Origin: Acidobacteriota bacterium
GTDB taxonomy: Bacteria > Acidobacteriota > Thermoanaerobaculia > Thermoanaerobaculales > Sulfomarinibacteraceae
Reading direction: 5' to 3'
DNA length: 64,000 nt
Assembly (NCBI GenBank): GCA_022340665.1
Contig: JAJDNM010000012.1
Coordinates: 27,078 to 91,077, forward strand
The notes beneath the pieces are model-generated. The model ran no database searches. It had not been told where the DNA came from and worked only from the letters and a program-made list of their open reading frames with translations. How positions within the stretch are numbered: the stretch's first letter is position 1; each line of letters starts with the position of its first letter. A program made the position numbers and the translations under genes. This document shows positions 46,399 to 54,903 of the stretch, piece by piece.

Positions 46399-48513
46399 CT
46401 AGTGAGCATGGGCGCTGTCGACCGAGAACTCGCGATCTTCTCCGTGGCACGAGCCACAGGACTCACCGAAAGGCGCCGTTTGGGTGTAGGCGTGGGCCGC
46501 GGCGTCGACGCTGTCGTGGCACGCCAGGCAGGCGGCGGCCGCCGGCTGAGTGGGCGAGTAGAAGCTGCGTTCGGTGGTCACCTCCATCGTTCCCGCGGGC
46601 AGAGGCACGTTGTAGGTGCCGTCGAGGTGGCACATCGTGCACGTCCGTCGGTCAGCGGGGAACTCGACGTGGTTGTAGTTGTTCACAGAGCCGCGGTAGC
46701 CATAGACCGTGAAATCTGCGCTCAGCTCTGCGCCGGTGTGGAGACGATGGATCAGCCAACGGAAGTCGATCGACTCAGGCGGCAGCTCTTCCTCAGGGCG
46801 GACCTCCTCGTCGCTGTTGTTAGGTCGGTGACAAAAGACGCACTCCTGGATGCTGAAGCGTTGGCCGCCGTGCAGCGACAACGCGCCGTGGCAAACATTG
46901 CAGTTGTCGATCGCCACCACTTCGCGCCGCGGCATCGCCTCGTTGTCGGTCACCGCGGCGTAGAAGATCGGGTTGATCGCGCCCTCTGTCACTTCGAGAC
47001 CCTCGAACGAGAGGTCGTCGATCACCGAGGTTCGGCGGACATCGGCGGAGAAGCCCCAGGTGCCGGTCGCGTCCTCGGGGATCGGGTCCTCGAAGGCCAT
47101 CATGTACTCGTCACCGACCAGGGTCGCGTCGCGCCCGTCGACCGAGATGTCGATCGAGTGGTCGATGGTGTCACCGATGGGACCGGCCATCCTCAGGGTC
47201 AGGGTGCGGAGGCCGGAGATCGGGTCGACCAGCGTCCCGTCGTCGTTGGTCAGGCGGAAGTACACGGTCGGCGCGCTGCCAGGAGCGACATCGGTCACGT
47301 CGGTGATCTCCATGTTGAGGCCGGCGAGCTGCATCGATTGGGCCGGAATCGTGTGCGCGCCCATGACCGAGATGTCGAACTCGGTTCCACTGTCGGGCAC
47401 GTGACAGGCGGCACACAGGCTGTCGTCGGTCTGGGCCACGGGGTGATTCTCGCCAGTCTCCCACACGATATCGTCGTGGCACGAGCCGCAGGCGTCGCGG
47501 TTGGGCCGGGCATACCAGATGTAGCTCTCGGGCGTGTCCGGAGCGTGGCAGGTGTCGCAGTTGCGAATGTCCTGCGTCCACTCCACCTCTGAGTAATCGT
47601 TCACCGACTGGTTGTGGCCGATGATCTGGTAGGGGATACCGGCCTGAACGCTCGGCAGGTCGGCTCCCGTGTGGATCTTGTGGATCATCTGCTTGAAGTC
47701 GACCGAGTTGCCGGTGTCCGGATCCCAGGTCTGCTTGTTGTGGCACAACATGCAGAGCTTGACTTCCCGGCGGGTCCCGCCGTGGAACGCCAATTGCTCG
47801 TGGCAGCCGTTGCAGGTGGCGTCGAGCATGCCTTGCCACTGGTCGACGACGTCGCCCCCGTCAGGCACGAAGTCGAACTCGACGTTGTCGTACTGTCGGG
47901 TCTCGAGCGGTGTGTCCCTCAGATCGCGGGTTGCGTAGATGCCGAGCGTGTGGGTCACCGACATGTCGTAGCCCTCGGGCAGCTCGGTGGCGAAGATATA
48001 TCGGAGGCGGCCCATCTCGAGGTCTTCGGTAGTGCCGCCTCGGTCGGTCGAGGCCTGATCGGCGGTGTCACCTGTGATCGGGCTGGTCTGGGCCCGCGTG
48101 GTGTAGGCGACGTAATCGCGCCGAACGGCGTCGTACCAGGCGAGAATGAAGCTGAAGCTGATCGGCCCCGGCGTCTGGACACCGGCACGATCGAGCGGCG
48201 CTCCCATGTCGTCAGCGAAGCTGATCTCGACCACCGGGTGGCGATCCGCCGGGATTTGGATGTCCTCCACCGTGACGTGAATTCCCGGCCGGATGTATTG
48301 GAGCTGTTTCTCGGTGAGGTAGAACTCTTTCTGATTCTTGGTGTATTGGACCCTCGGATGACTGGGTGCCAGGCGACCCGACGATCTCCTGGCCGACGCG
48401 GGCGCTCTGATCGACTCGTGCGCCTTCACCATCCCCGGGCTCTGGCCCATCGGTACTGTCGTGACTCCCGCCGTCGCCAGAATCACCAGGGTCTTTGTGA
48501 TCGTAAACATCAT
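46399..48513 (-). CDS. OmcA/MtrC-family extracellular decaheme cytochrome c
   Basis: A roughly 704-residue protein with ten CxxCH motifs in two groups of five (CNGCH, CMLCH, CDTCH, CGSCH, CAACH; then CNVCH, CVFCH, CTMCH, CLACH, CGSCH), each preceded by a beta-rich domain, the OmcA/MtrC plan. Typical phrases are HIHTGADLP-like MIHKIHTGADLPSV, LIHRLHTGAELS and CHGALSLHGGQRF. Such proteins are the terminal reductases for metal oxides or electrodes. The signal peptide (TITKTLVILATAGVTTVPMG) has no lipobox Cys, unlike Shewanella MtrC. ATG 48513 or 48510 follows AAGGAGG. First gene of the operon. Confidence 0.92.
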   Translation of the reverse strand: MMFTITKTLVILATAGVTTVPMGQSPGMVKAHESIRAPASARRSSGRLAPSHPRVQYTKNQKEFYLTEKQLQYIRPGIHVTVEDIQIPADRHPVVEISFADDMGAPLDRAGVQTPGPISFSFILAWYDAVRRDYVAYTTRAQTSPITGDTADQASTDRGGTTEDLEMGRLRYIFATELPEGYDMSVTHTLGIYATRDLRDTPLETRQYDNVEFDFVPDGGDVVDQWQGMLDATCNGCHEQLAFHGGTRREVKLCMLCHNKQTWDPDTGNSVDFKQMIHKIHTGADLPSVQAGIPYQIIGHNQSVNDYSEVEWTQDIRNCDTCHAPDTPESYIWYARPNRDACGSCHDDIVWETGENHPVAQTDDSLCAACHVPDSGTEFDISVMGAHTIPAQSMQLAGLNMEITDVTDVAPGSAPTVYFRLTNDDGTLVDPISGLRTLTLRMAGPIGDTIDHSIDISVDGRDATLVGDEYMMAFEDPIPEDATGTWGFSADVRRTSVIDDLSFEGLEVTEGAINPIFYAAVTDNEAMPRREVVAIDNCNVCHGALSLHGGQRFSIQECVFCHRPNNSDEEVRPEEELPPESIDFRWLIHRLHTGAELSADFTVYGYRGSVNNYNHVEFPADRRTCTMCHLDGTYNVPLPAGTMEVTTERSFYSPTQPAAAACLACHDSVDAAAHAYTQTAPFGESCGSCHGEDREFSVDSAHAH

Positions 48514-48978
48514 TCTGCCTCCTTGCTGTACTCCGCACGATTCACACAATCGCGCCGGCTCGCCGACATCTGACTGCGTAGAAACACATGAGAAGAGTGG
48601 TTTTTTCTGCGCCGTGTGGGGGTCGTTTCGATCTGTCGTGCACACGATTCGGGGCACTCGTCAACAGTGGAGTGCGACAATCGTGCGTTTTGAGATTGAC
48701 TGATTGTGGAATCGAGTTTATGCAGATCGGGAAACGGGAGTCTCAACCATTGCATGACTGTGACAGAGTGAAGCTTTTTCAATTGATTGTCAATACAAAT
48801 GATCGAATAGACAATTAGTTATATTAGTTCAAGATCAGAACATGATTCATGCTTTGTTTACAAGTGTTTGAAACTCTTGCGGATGCTCGAACTCGAATTC
48901 GCATTGTCAGTATCAAATTGAGATTGAGCATCTTTTGGAGTCCAAGGTGATTGAACCTTGCACCCGAGGAGGGGGGCG
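48514..48978. promoter_or_regulatory. AT-rich divergent control region of the mtr operon
   Basis: A 465-base gap, notably AT-rich from about 48660 to 48900 against GC-rich surroundings. Minus-strand -35-like hexamers are TTGACA (48793-48788) and TTGAAC (near 48832), the latter 17 bases before a TATTCG. Short inverted motifs TTGTC/GACAA flank 48788-48813. No gene is supported inside. It probably carries promoters and a binding site for both the mtr operon and the plus-strand gene. Confidence 0.5.
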
Positions 48979-50046
48979 GTGAAACTGCCTCCTATGGTGA
49001 GCCGTTCAAAAACACTTGTTGTAGGCGTCGTAACCACGATCCTTCTGATCGTCGCTCTTGCAATCGTAATGCGGGATCGGCTGCGGTGCGCGGGATTTCC
49101 CGGTCCATCCGTATCGGCGAATGAGGTGCCCGCCGAAGCCGCCGCGGAGGGAACACTCCGCATCGCCTCGTGGAACGTGCGCAACTTTCCCCTCGACGAG
49201 CGTCCTCAGGAGGCTGATCTCGGGTATTCCCGCCGCACGAACATCTGTGATTTCGAAGCTGTGCTCGGTGGCCTGAAGGCGGATCTCTTCGGCCTCCAGG
49301 AGGTCAACGACATCCGTCGTTTCGGCCCGATCCTCGAGCGCGCCTGCGCTGGGAGGCCGATGCAGGTCAGATACTCCGCCCGCGGGGGGAGATTCGGTCA
49401 GCACCTCGCAATCGCGTGGGACGATTCGGCCCTCGAGCTGGTTGGAACCCCGGTTGACATCGTTGGGCTCGCGCTCGATCCCGGAATGAGGCCGGCGTTC
49501 GCCGGATATCTGCGGAGCCGCCGCGCCGGTGGCGTTGATTTCACTGTCGTGGTCGTTCATCTGGAGTCCGGGCCCGGGAACTTCGGCCAGCGGAGGAGCC
49601 AGAATCGGGCATTGGCCGCCTGGATCGAGGGCCGGATCGAGGAGATTGGCGATCCGGACTTCGTCGTCCTCGGTGACTTCAACACGATCGGCTCACCCCG
49701 CGGCGGTGTCGAGGGAGAACTCCAGTCGGTCGACGCAGTACTCGGCCGAGTCGGACTCGAACGACTGGAGAATTCGCTCGGCTGCACCTCGTATTGGGAA
49801 GGTCCGGGAGACCGCGACGGTGTCCAGACGCCTTCCCTGATAGATCACGTGTTTGTCCGTGGCTTCGGGCCGGAGATGATTGCCGCGCCCCTCGAGGTGT
49901 GGCTCCATTGCTCGAGATGGCAGTGCGGTGAGTTCATTTCCCGGCCCGGAGGAGAAGACGGCACTTTCTGGGACGTGTCCGATCATTGCCCGCTGACCTT
50001 CGAGATTCGCGATGCAAATCTCGAAGGTCAGAATTCTGAATTTTGA
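48979..50046 (+). CDS. Endonuclease/exonuclease/phosphatase-family protein, membrane-anchored
   Basis: A 355-residue protein with an N-terminal membrane helix (TLVVGVVTTILLIVALAIVM) and an EEP (DNase I-like) domain. Motifs seen: IASWNVRNFP (Asn), LFGLQEVND (metal Glu), VVVHLESGPGN (His), VLGDFNTIG (Asp/Asn) and DVSDHCPLTFEI (Asp-His). It probably cleaves phosphodiesters in the periplasm. Start GTG 48979 has GAGGAGG six bases upstream; ATG 48994 is the alternative. The Shine-Dalgarno can pair perfectly with CCTCCT at 48988-48993. The last residues (GQNSEF) are encoded by repeat sequence. Confidence 0.85.
   Translation: MKLPPMVSRSKTLVVGVVTTILLIVALAIVMRDRLRCAGFPGPSVSANEVPAEAAAEGTLRIASWNVRNFPLDERPQEADLGYSRRTNICDFEAVLGGLKADLFGLQEVNDIRRFGPILERACAGRPMQVRYSARGGRFGQHLAIAWDDSALELVGTPVDIVGLALDPGMRPAFAGYLRSRRAGGVDFTVVVVHLESGPGNFGQRRSQNRALAAWIEGRIEEIGDPDFVVLGDFNTIGSPRGGVEGELQSVDAVLGRVGLERLENSLGCTSYWEGPGDRDGVQTPSLIDHVFVRGFGPEMIAAPLEVWLHCSRWQCGEFISRPGGEDGTFWDVSDHCPLTFEIRDANLEGQNSEF
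49994..50030. repeat. Perfect 14-bp inverted repeat inside the 3' end of the EEP gene
   Basis: TGACCTTCGAGATT, a nine-base loop, then AATCTCGAAGGTCA. It lies in the last 53 bases of the coding sequence and directly abuts a family A element. There is no T run after it. Confidence 0.9.
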
Positions 50047-50125
50047 ATTCTGAATTCTGAATGTCGATCAGGCGACGCGTCTTTCTCATTGGGGGTGTGG
50101 GCGGGGATTCCGAATTCCGAAATCT
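50030..50125. repeat. Hairpin repeat element, family A, overlapping the EEP gene stop
   Basis: The left arm is AGAATTCTGAATTTTGAATT with TCTGAATTCTGAATG, containing the stop codon. The G-rich core is GGGGGTGTGGGCGGGG. The right arm is ATTCCGAATTCCGAAATC. Confidence 0.75.
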
Positions 50126-50137
50126 CCGTGCGCCTGT

Positions 50138-53100
50138 ATGATGTGCGCGGATTCTGAGATGAACACCCTTTTGAACCGATCCTGGAACGGCGCCCTTCGA
50201 GAATTCCACGTCGCGCGTGCAGTGCGCGATGCATATGGACTTGACGACACACTTTTCTCTTCCACCGGCAACGTGGTGTTCGCCGATTTCCGCGCTGCGA
50301 GGGAGTTCGCCCATCGCATCAACCAACGGCGGCCGCCGGAGCACGCGGTCGGCGCGAGCGACATTTACGCTCTGGGCCTGATCGACGAGGCCCTCCACCT
50401 CCTGATCGCCCGCCATCGCCGAGAGAGATCTCCTGAACTCTGGACCGAGGCAGTCGAACTGTTGACCGGGAGTATTGGGGCCGGCCCGTTGGAGCAGCTG
50501 TTGTGGGCATTCGTCGAGGAGTTCCCCCCGACGGCCGTGTACGGCGGAGATATTTCGGCAAGAGAATTCCTCGAGGGCGAGACGGCCGGTGAGTCTCACC
50601 GGGAGGCGGTCCTCGAAGAGCTGGTTCTGTTGTCGCTCGCAAACCGGAACCCGGCCTTTGCGCCCTACCGCGAGTTTTTTGACGACAGCAGTCTCCGAGA
50701 GTCCACCGCGTATGGCGAGGCCGTCCGGCGTCTCGATTCTTTTCTCTCGGCAGCGGAATCCTCTGGCCCGAGAGGCGAGAGTCTGCTGGACCTCCTGTTG
50801 GCGCCGGTTCGGGCCGCCCCGGACTCCCTGCAGGGGCAGCTCGAGTTCATCCGCACTTCCTGGGCGGAGCTGTTGGGTCCCGACCTCGCCCGCATTCTCG
50901 GTGGCCTCGACTTCCTGGCCGAGGAGCATCGGGCGTGGTTTCCGGCCGGACCCGGGGTGGTCGAACCGCCGGACTACGGCATTCTCGCGGAGACCGGCGA
51001 GAGATATTCGGCAGACCGCGACTGGATGCCTCGGCTGGTATTGCTGGCGAAGAACGCCCATGTCTGGCTGGCGCAGCTGAGCCGCTCCAGCGGGGCCACG
51101 ATCACCACCTTGGACGGTATCCCCGACTCCGAGCTCGAGCGTCTGGCGAACTGGGGATTTACAGGTTTGTGGCTGATCGGGGTGTGGGAGCGAAGCCGGG
51201 CGTCCGAGAGAATCAAGCGCCGCATGGGTGATGAAGACGCGGTCGCATCCGCGTACTCACTCGAGGACTACCGGATCGCAGATGCGCTCGGCGGTGAAGC
51301 CGCCTTCGAAAACCTGAGCGAGCGGGCGTGGCGGTACGGCATCCGCCTCTCGACCGACATGGTCCCCAACCACATGGGCATCGATTCTCGGTGGGTCATC
51401 AATCACCCGGACTGGTTCCTGTCGCTCGACCACTCACCCTATCCGACGTACAGCTTCAACGGGCCGGATCTGTCGGACGATCCCAGGGTTGGGATATTCA
51501 TCGAGGACCACTACTGGGACCGCTCCGATGCGGCGGTGGTCTTCAAGCGGGTGGACCGCGAGACAGGCGATGAACGATTCGTCTATCACGGCAATGACGG
51601 CACCTCGATGCCGTGGAACGACACCGCTCAGCTCGACTACCTCAAGCCCGAGGTTCGCGAGGCGGTGATCCAGACCATCCTGGCGGTGGCCCGGCGATCA
51701 CCAGTCATACGCTTCGATGCAGCCATGACGCTGGCGCGACAGCACTACCATCGCCTGTGGTTCCCGGAGCCCGGAGCCGCGGGCGCGGTGCCCTCGCGGG
51801 CCCAGTTTTCCCTTACTCGCGCGGAGTTCGACCAAGCGATGCCTCGCGAATTCTGGCGAGAGGTCGTCGATCGGGTGGCCGAGGAGGCGCCCGACACCCT
51901 TTTACTGGCCGAGGCTTTCTGGCTCCTCGAGGGATATTTCGTGCGCACCCTCGGCATGCACCGGGTATACAACTCGGCATTCATGAACATGTTGCGCGAC
52001 GAGCGCAACGCCGAATACCGGCAGCTGATCAAATCCACTCTCGAGTTCGACCCTCGGATCCTCAAGCGATACGTCAACTTCATGTCGAATCCCGACGAGA
52101 AGACGGCGATTGACCAGTTCGGCACCGAGGACAAGTACTTCGGCGTGGCAACCCTGATGGCCACGATGCCGGGACTGCCGATGTTCGGCCACGGCCAGAT
52201 CGAAGGCCTGGCCGAAAAGTACGGGATGGAATTTCAGCGACCGCGTTGGGACGAGTCGACGAATGACGGGCTTGTCTGGCGGCACGAGCTCCAGCTCTTC
52301 CCGCTTCTGCGGCGGCGTCATTTTTTTGCGGAGGTTGATCGCTTCCTGCTGTACGACTTCCTGACCGAAGACGGGACGGTCGACGAAAACGTCTTTGCCT
52401 ACTCGAACGACATCGGTGGAGAGCGAAGCCTGGTCGTGTACAACAACCGTTTCGGTGAGACGCGAGGACGGCTGCTCGAATCCACTGCCGTTGTCGAGAG
52501 CACGGATTCCGAGCAGAAGAACCTGGTGCGGAGATCTCTGGCGGACGGTCTGCGGCTGCCCGAAGGCGACGGCAGTTGGGTGATATTCAAAGATGCCATC
52601 TCGGGTCTCGAACACGTGAAGTCGTGCTGCGAACTCCGACGGGCCGGTTTCCGGTTCGAGCTCGACGCGTATCGCCTTCACTGCCTTGTCGATTTTCGTG
52701 AGGTGGCTGAGGATGATGACCACCCTTGGGGCGAACTCGCTGGTCATCTGCAGAACCGCGGCGTGCGAAGCGTCGATGACGCCCTAGGACAGTGGCGGGC
52801 GGCAGCCATCCTCGAGCCATTTCGACGCATGCTCTCCCCGGAGACGCTCGAGCGATTGGCCTCGAGCGAACACTCGAAGAGTGCGGAGTCCGAGTTCTTC
52901 GATGTCGCACGCACCGAGGTCGGCGAGCTGCTCGAGGCTGTCCAGAAAGAGGCCGGCAAGGATGACGCGAAAGGTGGAGCGCTGACCGAAAGCCGCATCC
53001 TCACCGAGCTTGAGACCGTGTTCGATCTTGCACGGTTTGCTCGGGACGACGAGGATCACGGACGGGACAACGGCTGGATTGGCGAGCTCGGGGATGCTCT

Positions 53101-53653
53101 CGAAGATCCGGCGAGTTGGGCGATGGTCGTGACCTGGGTCATCGCCCGCCACCTGGGAGAAATCGCGGGCGTCGGAAAGAGGTCGGAAGCGACCCGTCAG
53201 CTCTACGCCGATTGGCACCTGCGTTCGACATTGGTCGACGTCGTGGTGGCCCTCGGTCGCTCCGAGGGCGATGCCAGGCGCGTGGCGGAAATAGTTGATC
53301 TTATGATCCAATCTGTCGAACGGAGACCGCGGGGGTCGGGGCTGGAGGGTCTGGGTTCGGTCCTGGCCACGCTTGTGGACGGTGAATCCGGCCGCCGCCA
53401 GCTGCGCGTCAATCGCCACGACGATGTCCTGTGGTTCCATCGCGAGTCGTTCGAAGAGCTGCTCCTGTGGGTGCTTTTGGGATGGGTTTCCGATGCTGTC
53501 GTGGAGGACAGTGCGACGGCCCCGGCGACGGTCACAGCTGCTGCGGCCGTTCTCGAAACCCTCGCTGAGGCTGCGGAAGCCTCCGCTTATCAGTTGGCCG
53601 ACTTCCTCGAAATCTTGGCGGCTGCCGACGACATCGCGAAGTCGAACGGGTGA
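50138..53653 (+). CDS. Very large GH13-like (alpha-amylase superfamily) protein with extra N- and C-terminal domains
   Basis: A 1171-residue protein whose central part (about 310-780) is a GH13 TIM barrel: Asp407-His412 (TDMVPNH), nucleophile candidate Asp527 (VIRFDAAM), acid/base Glu592 (LLAEAFW) and the third acid Asp653 in SNPDEKTA. The usual region IV NHD is replaced by NPD. About 310 helical residues precede and about 390 follow the barrel, with no family I recognise. There is no signal peptide, so it is cytoplasmic. Substrate unknown; alpha-glucan or trehalose-type metabolism is a guess. ATG 50159 is an alternative start; no clear ribosome site. It overlaps the next gene by four bases. 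Confidence 0.8.
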   Translation: MMCADSEMNTLLNRSWNGALREFHVARAVRDAYGLDDTLFSSTGNVVFADFRAAREFAHRINQRRPPEHAVGASDIYALGLIDEALHLLIARHRRERSPELWTEAVELLTGSIGAGPLEQLLWAFVEEFPPTAVYGGDISAREFLEGETAGESHREAVLEELVLLSLANRNPAFAPYREFFDDSSLRESTAYGEAVRRLDSFLSAAESSGPRGESLLDLLLAPVRAAPDSLQGQLEFIRTSWAELLGPDLARILGGLDFLAEEHRAWFPAGPGVVEPPDYGILAETGERYSADRDWMPRLVLLAKNAHVWLAQLSRSSGATITTLDGIPDSELERLANWGFTGLWLIGVWERSRASERIKRRMGDEDAVASAYSLEDYRIADALGGEAAFENLSERAWRYGIRLSTDMVPNHMGIDSRWVINHPDWFLSLDHSPYPTYSFNGPDLSDDPRVGIFIEDHYWDRSDAAVVFKRVDRETGDERFVYHGNDGTSMPWNDTAQLDYLKPEVREAVIQTILAVARRSPVIRFDAAMTLARQHYHRLWFPEPGAAGAVPSRAQFSLTRAEFDQAMPREFWREVVDRVAEEAPDTLLLAEAFWLLEGYFVRTLGMHRVYNSAFMNMLRDERNAEYRQLIKSTLEFDPRILKRYVNFMSNPDEKTAIDQFGTEDKYFGVATLMATMPGLPMFGHGQIEGLAEKYGMEFQRPRWDESTNDGLVWRHELQLFPLLRRRHFFAEVDRFLLYDFLTEDGTVDENVFAYSNDIGGERSLVVYNNRFGETRGRLLESTAVVESTDSEQKNLVRRSLADGLRLPEGDGSWVIFKDAISGLEHVKSCCELRRAGFRFELDAYRLHCLVDFREVAEDDDHPWGELAGHLQNRGVRSVDDALGQWRAAAILEPFRRMLSPETLERLASSEHSKSAESEFFDVARTEVGELLEAVQKEAGKDDAKGGALTESRILTELETVFDLARFARDDEDHGRDNGWIGELGDALEDPASWAMVVTWVIARHLGEIAGVGKRSEATRQLYADWHLRSTLVDVVVALGRSEGDARRVAEIVDLMIQSVERRPRGSGLEGLGSVLATLVDGESGRRQLRVNRHDDVLWFHRESFEELLLWVLLGWVSDAVVEDSATAPATVTAAAAVLETLAEAAEASAYQLADFLEILAAADDIAKSNG

Positions 53654-54639
53654 TGGATCTTCGCCCGCTGTGCCGTCCCTTACCGCTCATCCTGATCGCG
53701 CTCTTCCTCGGGGTGGCGATCGTCGACCTTGTTCACTCAGTCCGTGAGGAGCCTCTTCCGCCCCCGCAGCTCGGAGAGCCGGGTGATGCGCGATTCACAG
53801 CAGAGGAACCGGTCATCGATTTCCGACCGGACCGCTCGGACCCTTCGGTCGAGCTGCTGCCGGCGCCGGTGCTCGAGGAAGGCGCCTGGATGCGCCCGGA
53901 AAAGCGTGGTGTGTGGGCCAAGGGAGAATCGGCCGAGATCGAGCTCGACCTCCATTCTGGTGGGTATCGAGCCCTGGTATTGGAGTGCCTGCCGGCGGGC
54001 GGTAGACGGCCCGTCCGCTCGCTGCATTTGACTGTCAATGGGACCGACTGCGGAACCCTTGACACAGTCACCGGCTGGCAATGGCTCCGATTCGAGCTTC
54101 CGGTCGGGGCCGTGCCGCCGGGATCCAACCGGTTTGCACTGACATTTCCGGATCGAGCGGGGGTGCCGCGGAAACGTCGGGCGCTTTTGGTTCGCAAGCT
54201 CGGACTCTTCCTCGAACACGAAGCCGGCACATCGGCTTTCGACAACATCCGCCAGGTCCTGGTCGATCTGGAAACAGGGCGAGCGACGATCAGGCGATCG
54301 GGGATCCTCGAGATTCCAGTCAGCCTGGAGGAGCGGACCGATGCACTTCAAATGCGCTTCCGGTTTCCATCCGGCGCCGGCCGTGCAGAGGTGTCGGTTT
54401 CACGCAACGCCGAAGACGGTGCCGGAACCGTCGATGCGCCACGGAGAACGATGGATGCTGCGCAAGGGGCGTCAGGTCGCATCCGGATACCGCTCCACGG
54501 CCGCCGGGGCCTGTACGTCGTGAGAGTTCGGGCCCAACTTGAGGGGGCGGACGCTTCTCTGGTGATCTCGTCGTTGCAGCTGGTCGAGGAAGGTGATCCT
54601 ACCCGTCGTCCGGTGGGCGCGAGTTCTCACCTGAACTGA
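53650..54639 (+). CDS. Membrane-anchored protein of unknown function coupled to the GH13-like gene
   Basis: A 329-residue protein with one N-terminal hydrophobic helix (LPLILIALFLGVAIVDLVHS) followed by an extracytoplasmic part rich in beta-strand patterns (YRALVLECLPAGG, SLHLTVNGTDCGTLDTVTGW, RFALTFPDRAGVP). This is reminiscent of jelly-roll carbohydrate-binding or glycan-modifying proteins, but no family is recognised. GTG start overlapping the GH13 stop (GTGA), or ATG one codon on. The 3' end overlaps the convergent DUF6116 gene by 41 bases. Confidence 0.72.
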   Translation: MMDLRPLCRPLPLILIALFLGVAIVDLVHSVREEPLPPPQLGEPGDARFTAEEPVIDFRPDRSDPSVELLPAPVLEEGAWMRPEKRGVWAKGESAEIELDLHSGGYRALVLECLPAGGRRPVRSLHLTVNGTDCGTLDTVTGWQWLRFELPVGAVPPGSNRFALTFPDRAGVPRKRRALLVRKLGLFLEHEAGTSAFDNIRQVLVDLETGRATIRRSGILEIPVSLEERTDALQMRFRFPSGAGRAEVSVSRNAEDGAGTVDAPRRTMDAAQGASGRIRIPLHGRRGLYVVRVRAQLEGADASLVISSLQLVEEGDPTRRPVGASSHLN

Positions 54640-54886
54640 GAGTTGGGTCGATTTCATCAGCAGGGGTGATGTCCCGCGGCTCTGGGTCGGGCTCACCTCG
54701 CTTCTTGAAGGTGGCGGCGATGAAGGTGAGGATGGCCAGCGTCAGTTCGTCGATCAGAGGTATAGGGTCCGCAACCACGAGATCGACCAGAAACAGACCT
54801 CCGAGAATCAAGAAGAGGTAGGGATATCGCATCCGCGGCAGATAGCGGTTGATCAACGTCGTGATTGGAGAGATGCGTGGTGACAT
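54599..54886 (-). CDS. DUF6116-like small membrane protein
   Basis: A 95-residue protein with a basic N-terminus (INRYLPRMRYPYLF), then two hydrophobic helices (LFLILGGLFLVDLVVADPIP, LIDELTLAILTFIAATF) and an acidic/Pro tail after KKRGEPDPEPRD. The pattern RxRxPxLF, DLxxPDxIPxxDE is that of DUF6116 (small proteins known mostly from diderms; function unknown). GGAG precedes the ATG. It overlaps the preceding gene tail to tail. Confidence 0.75.
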   Translation of the reverse strand: MSPRISPITTLINRYLPRMRYPYLFLILGGLFLVDLVVADPIPLIDELTLAILTFIAATFKKRGEPDPEPRDITPADEIDPTLSSGENSRPPDDG

Positions 54887-54903
54887 CAGTTTCTTCTCCA
54901 GTC

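Noticed and set aside
45955..47592. 545-codon plus-strand frame across the mtrA and omcA genes
   Set aside because: The opposite strand encodes regular CxxCH motifs; the antisense product is His/Arg/Val-rich and overlaps two real genes.
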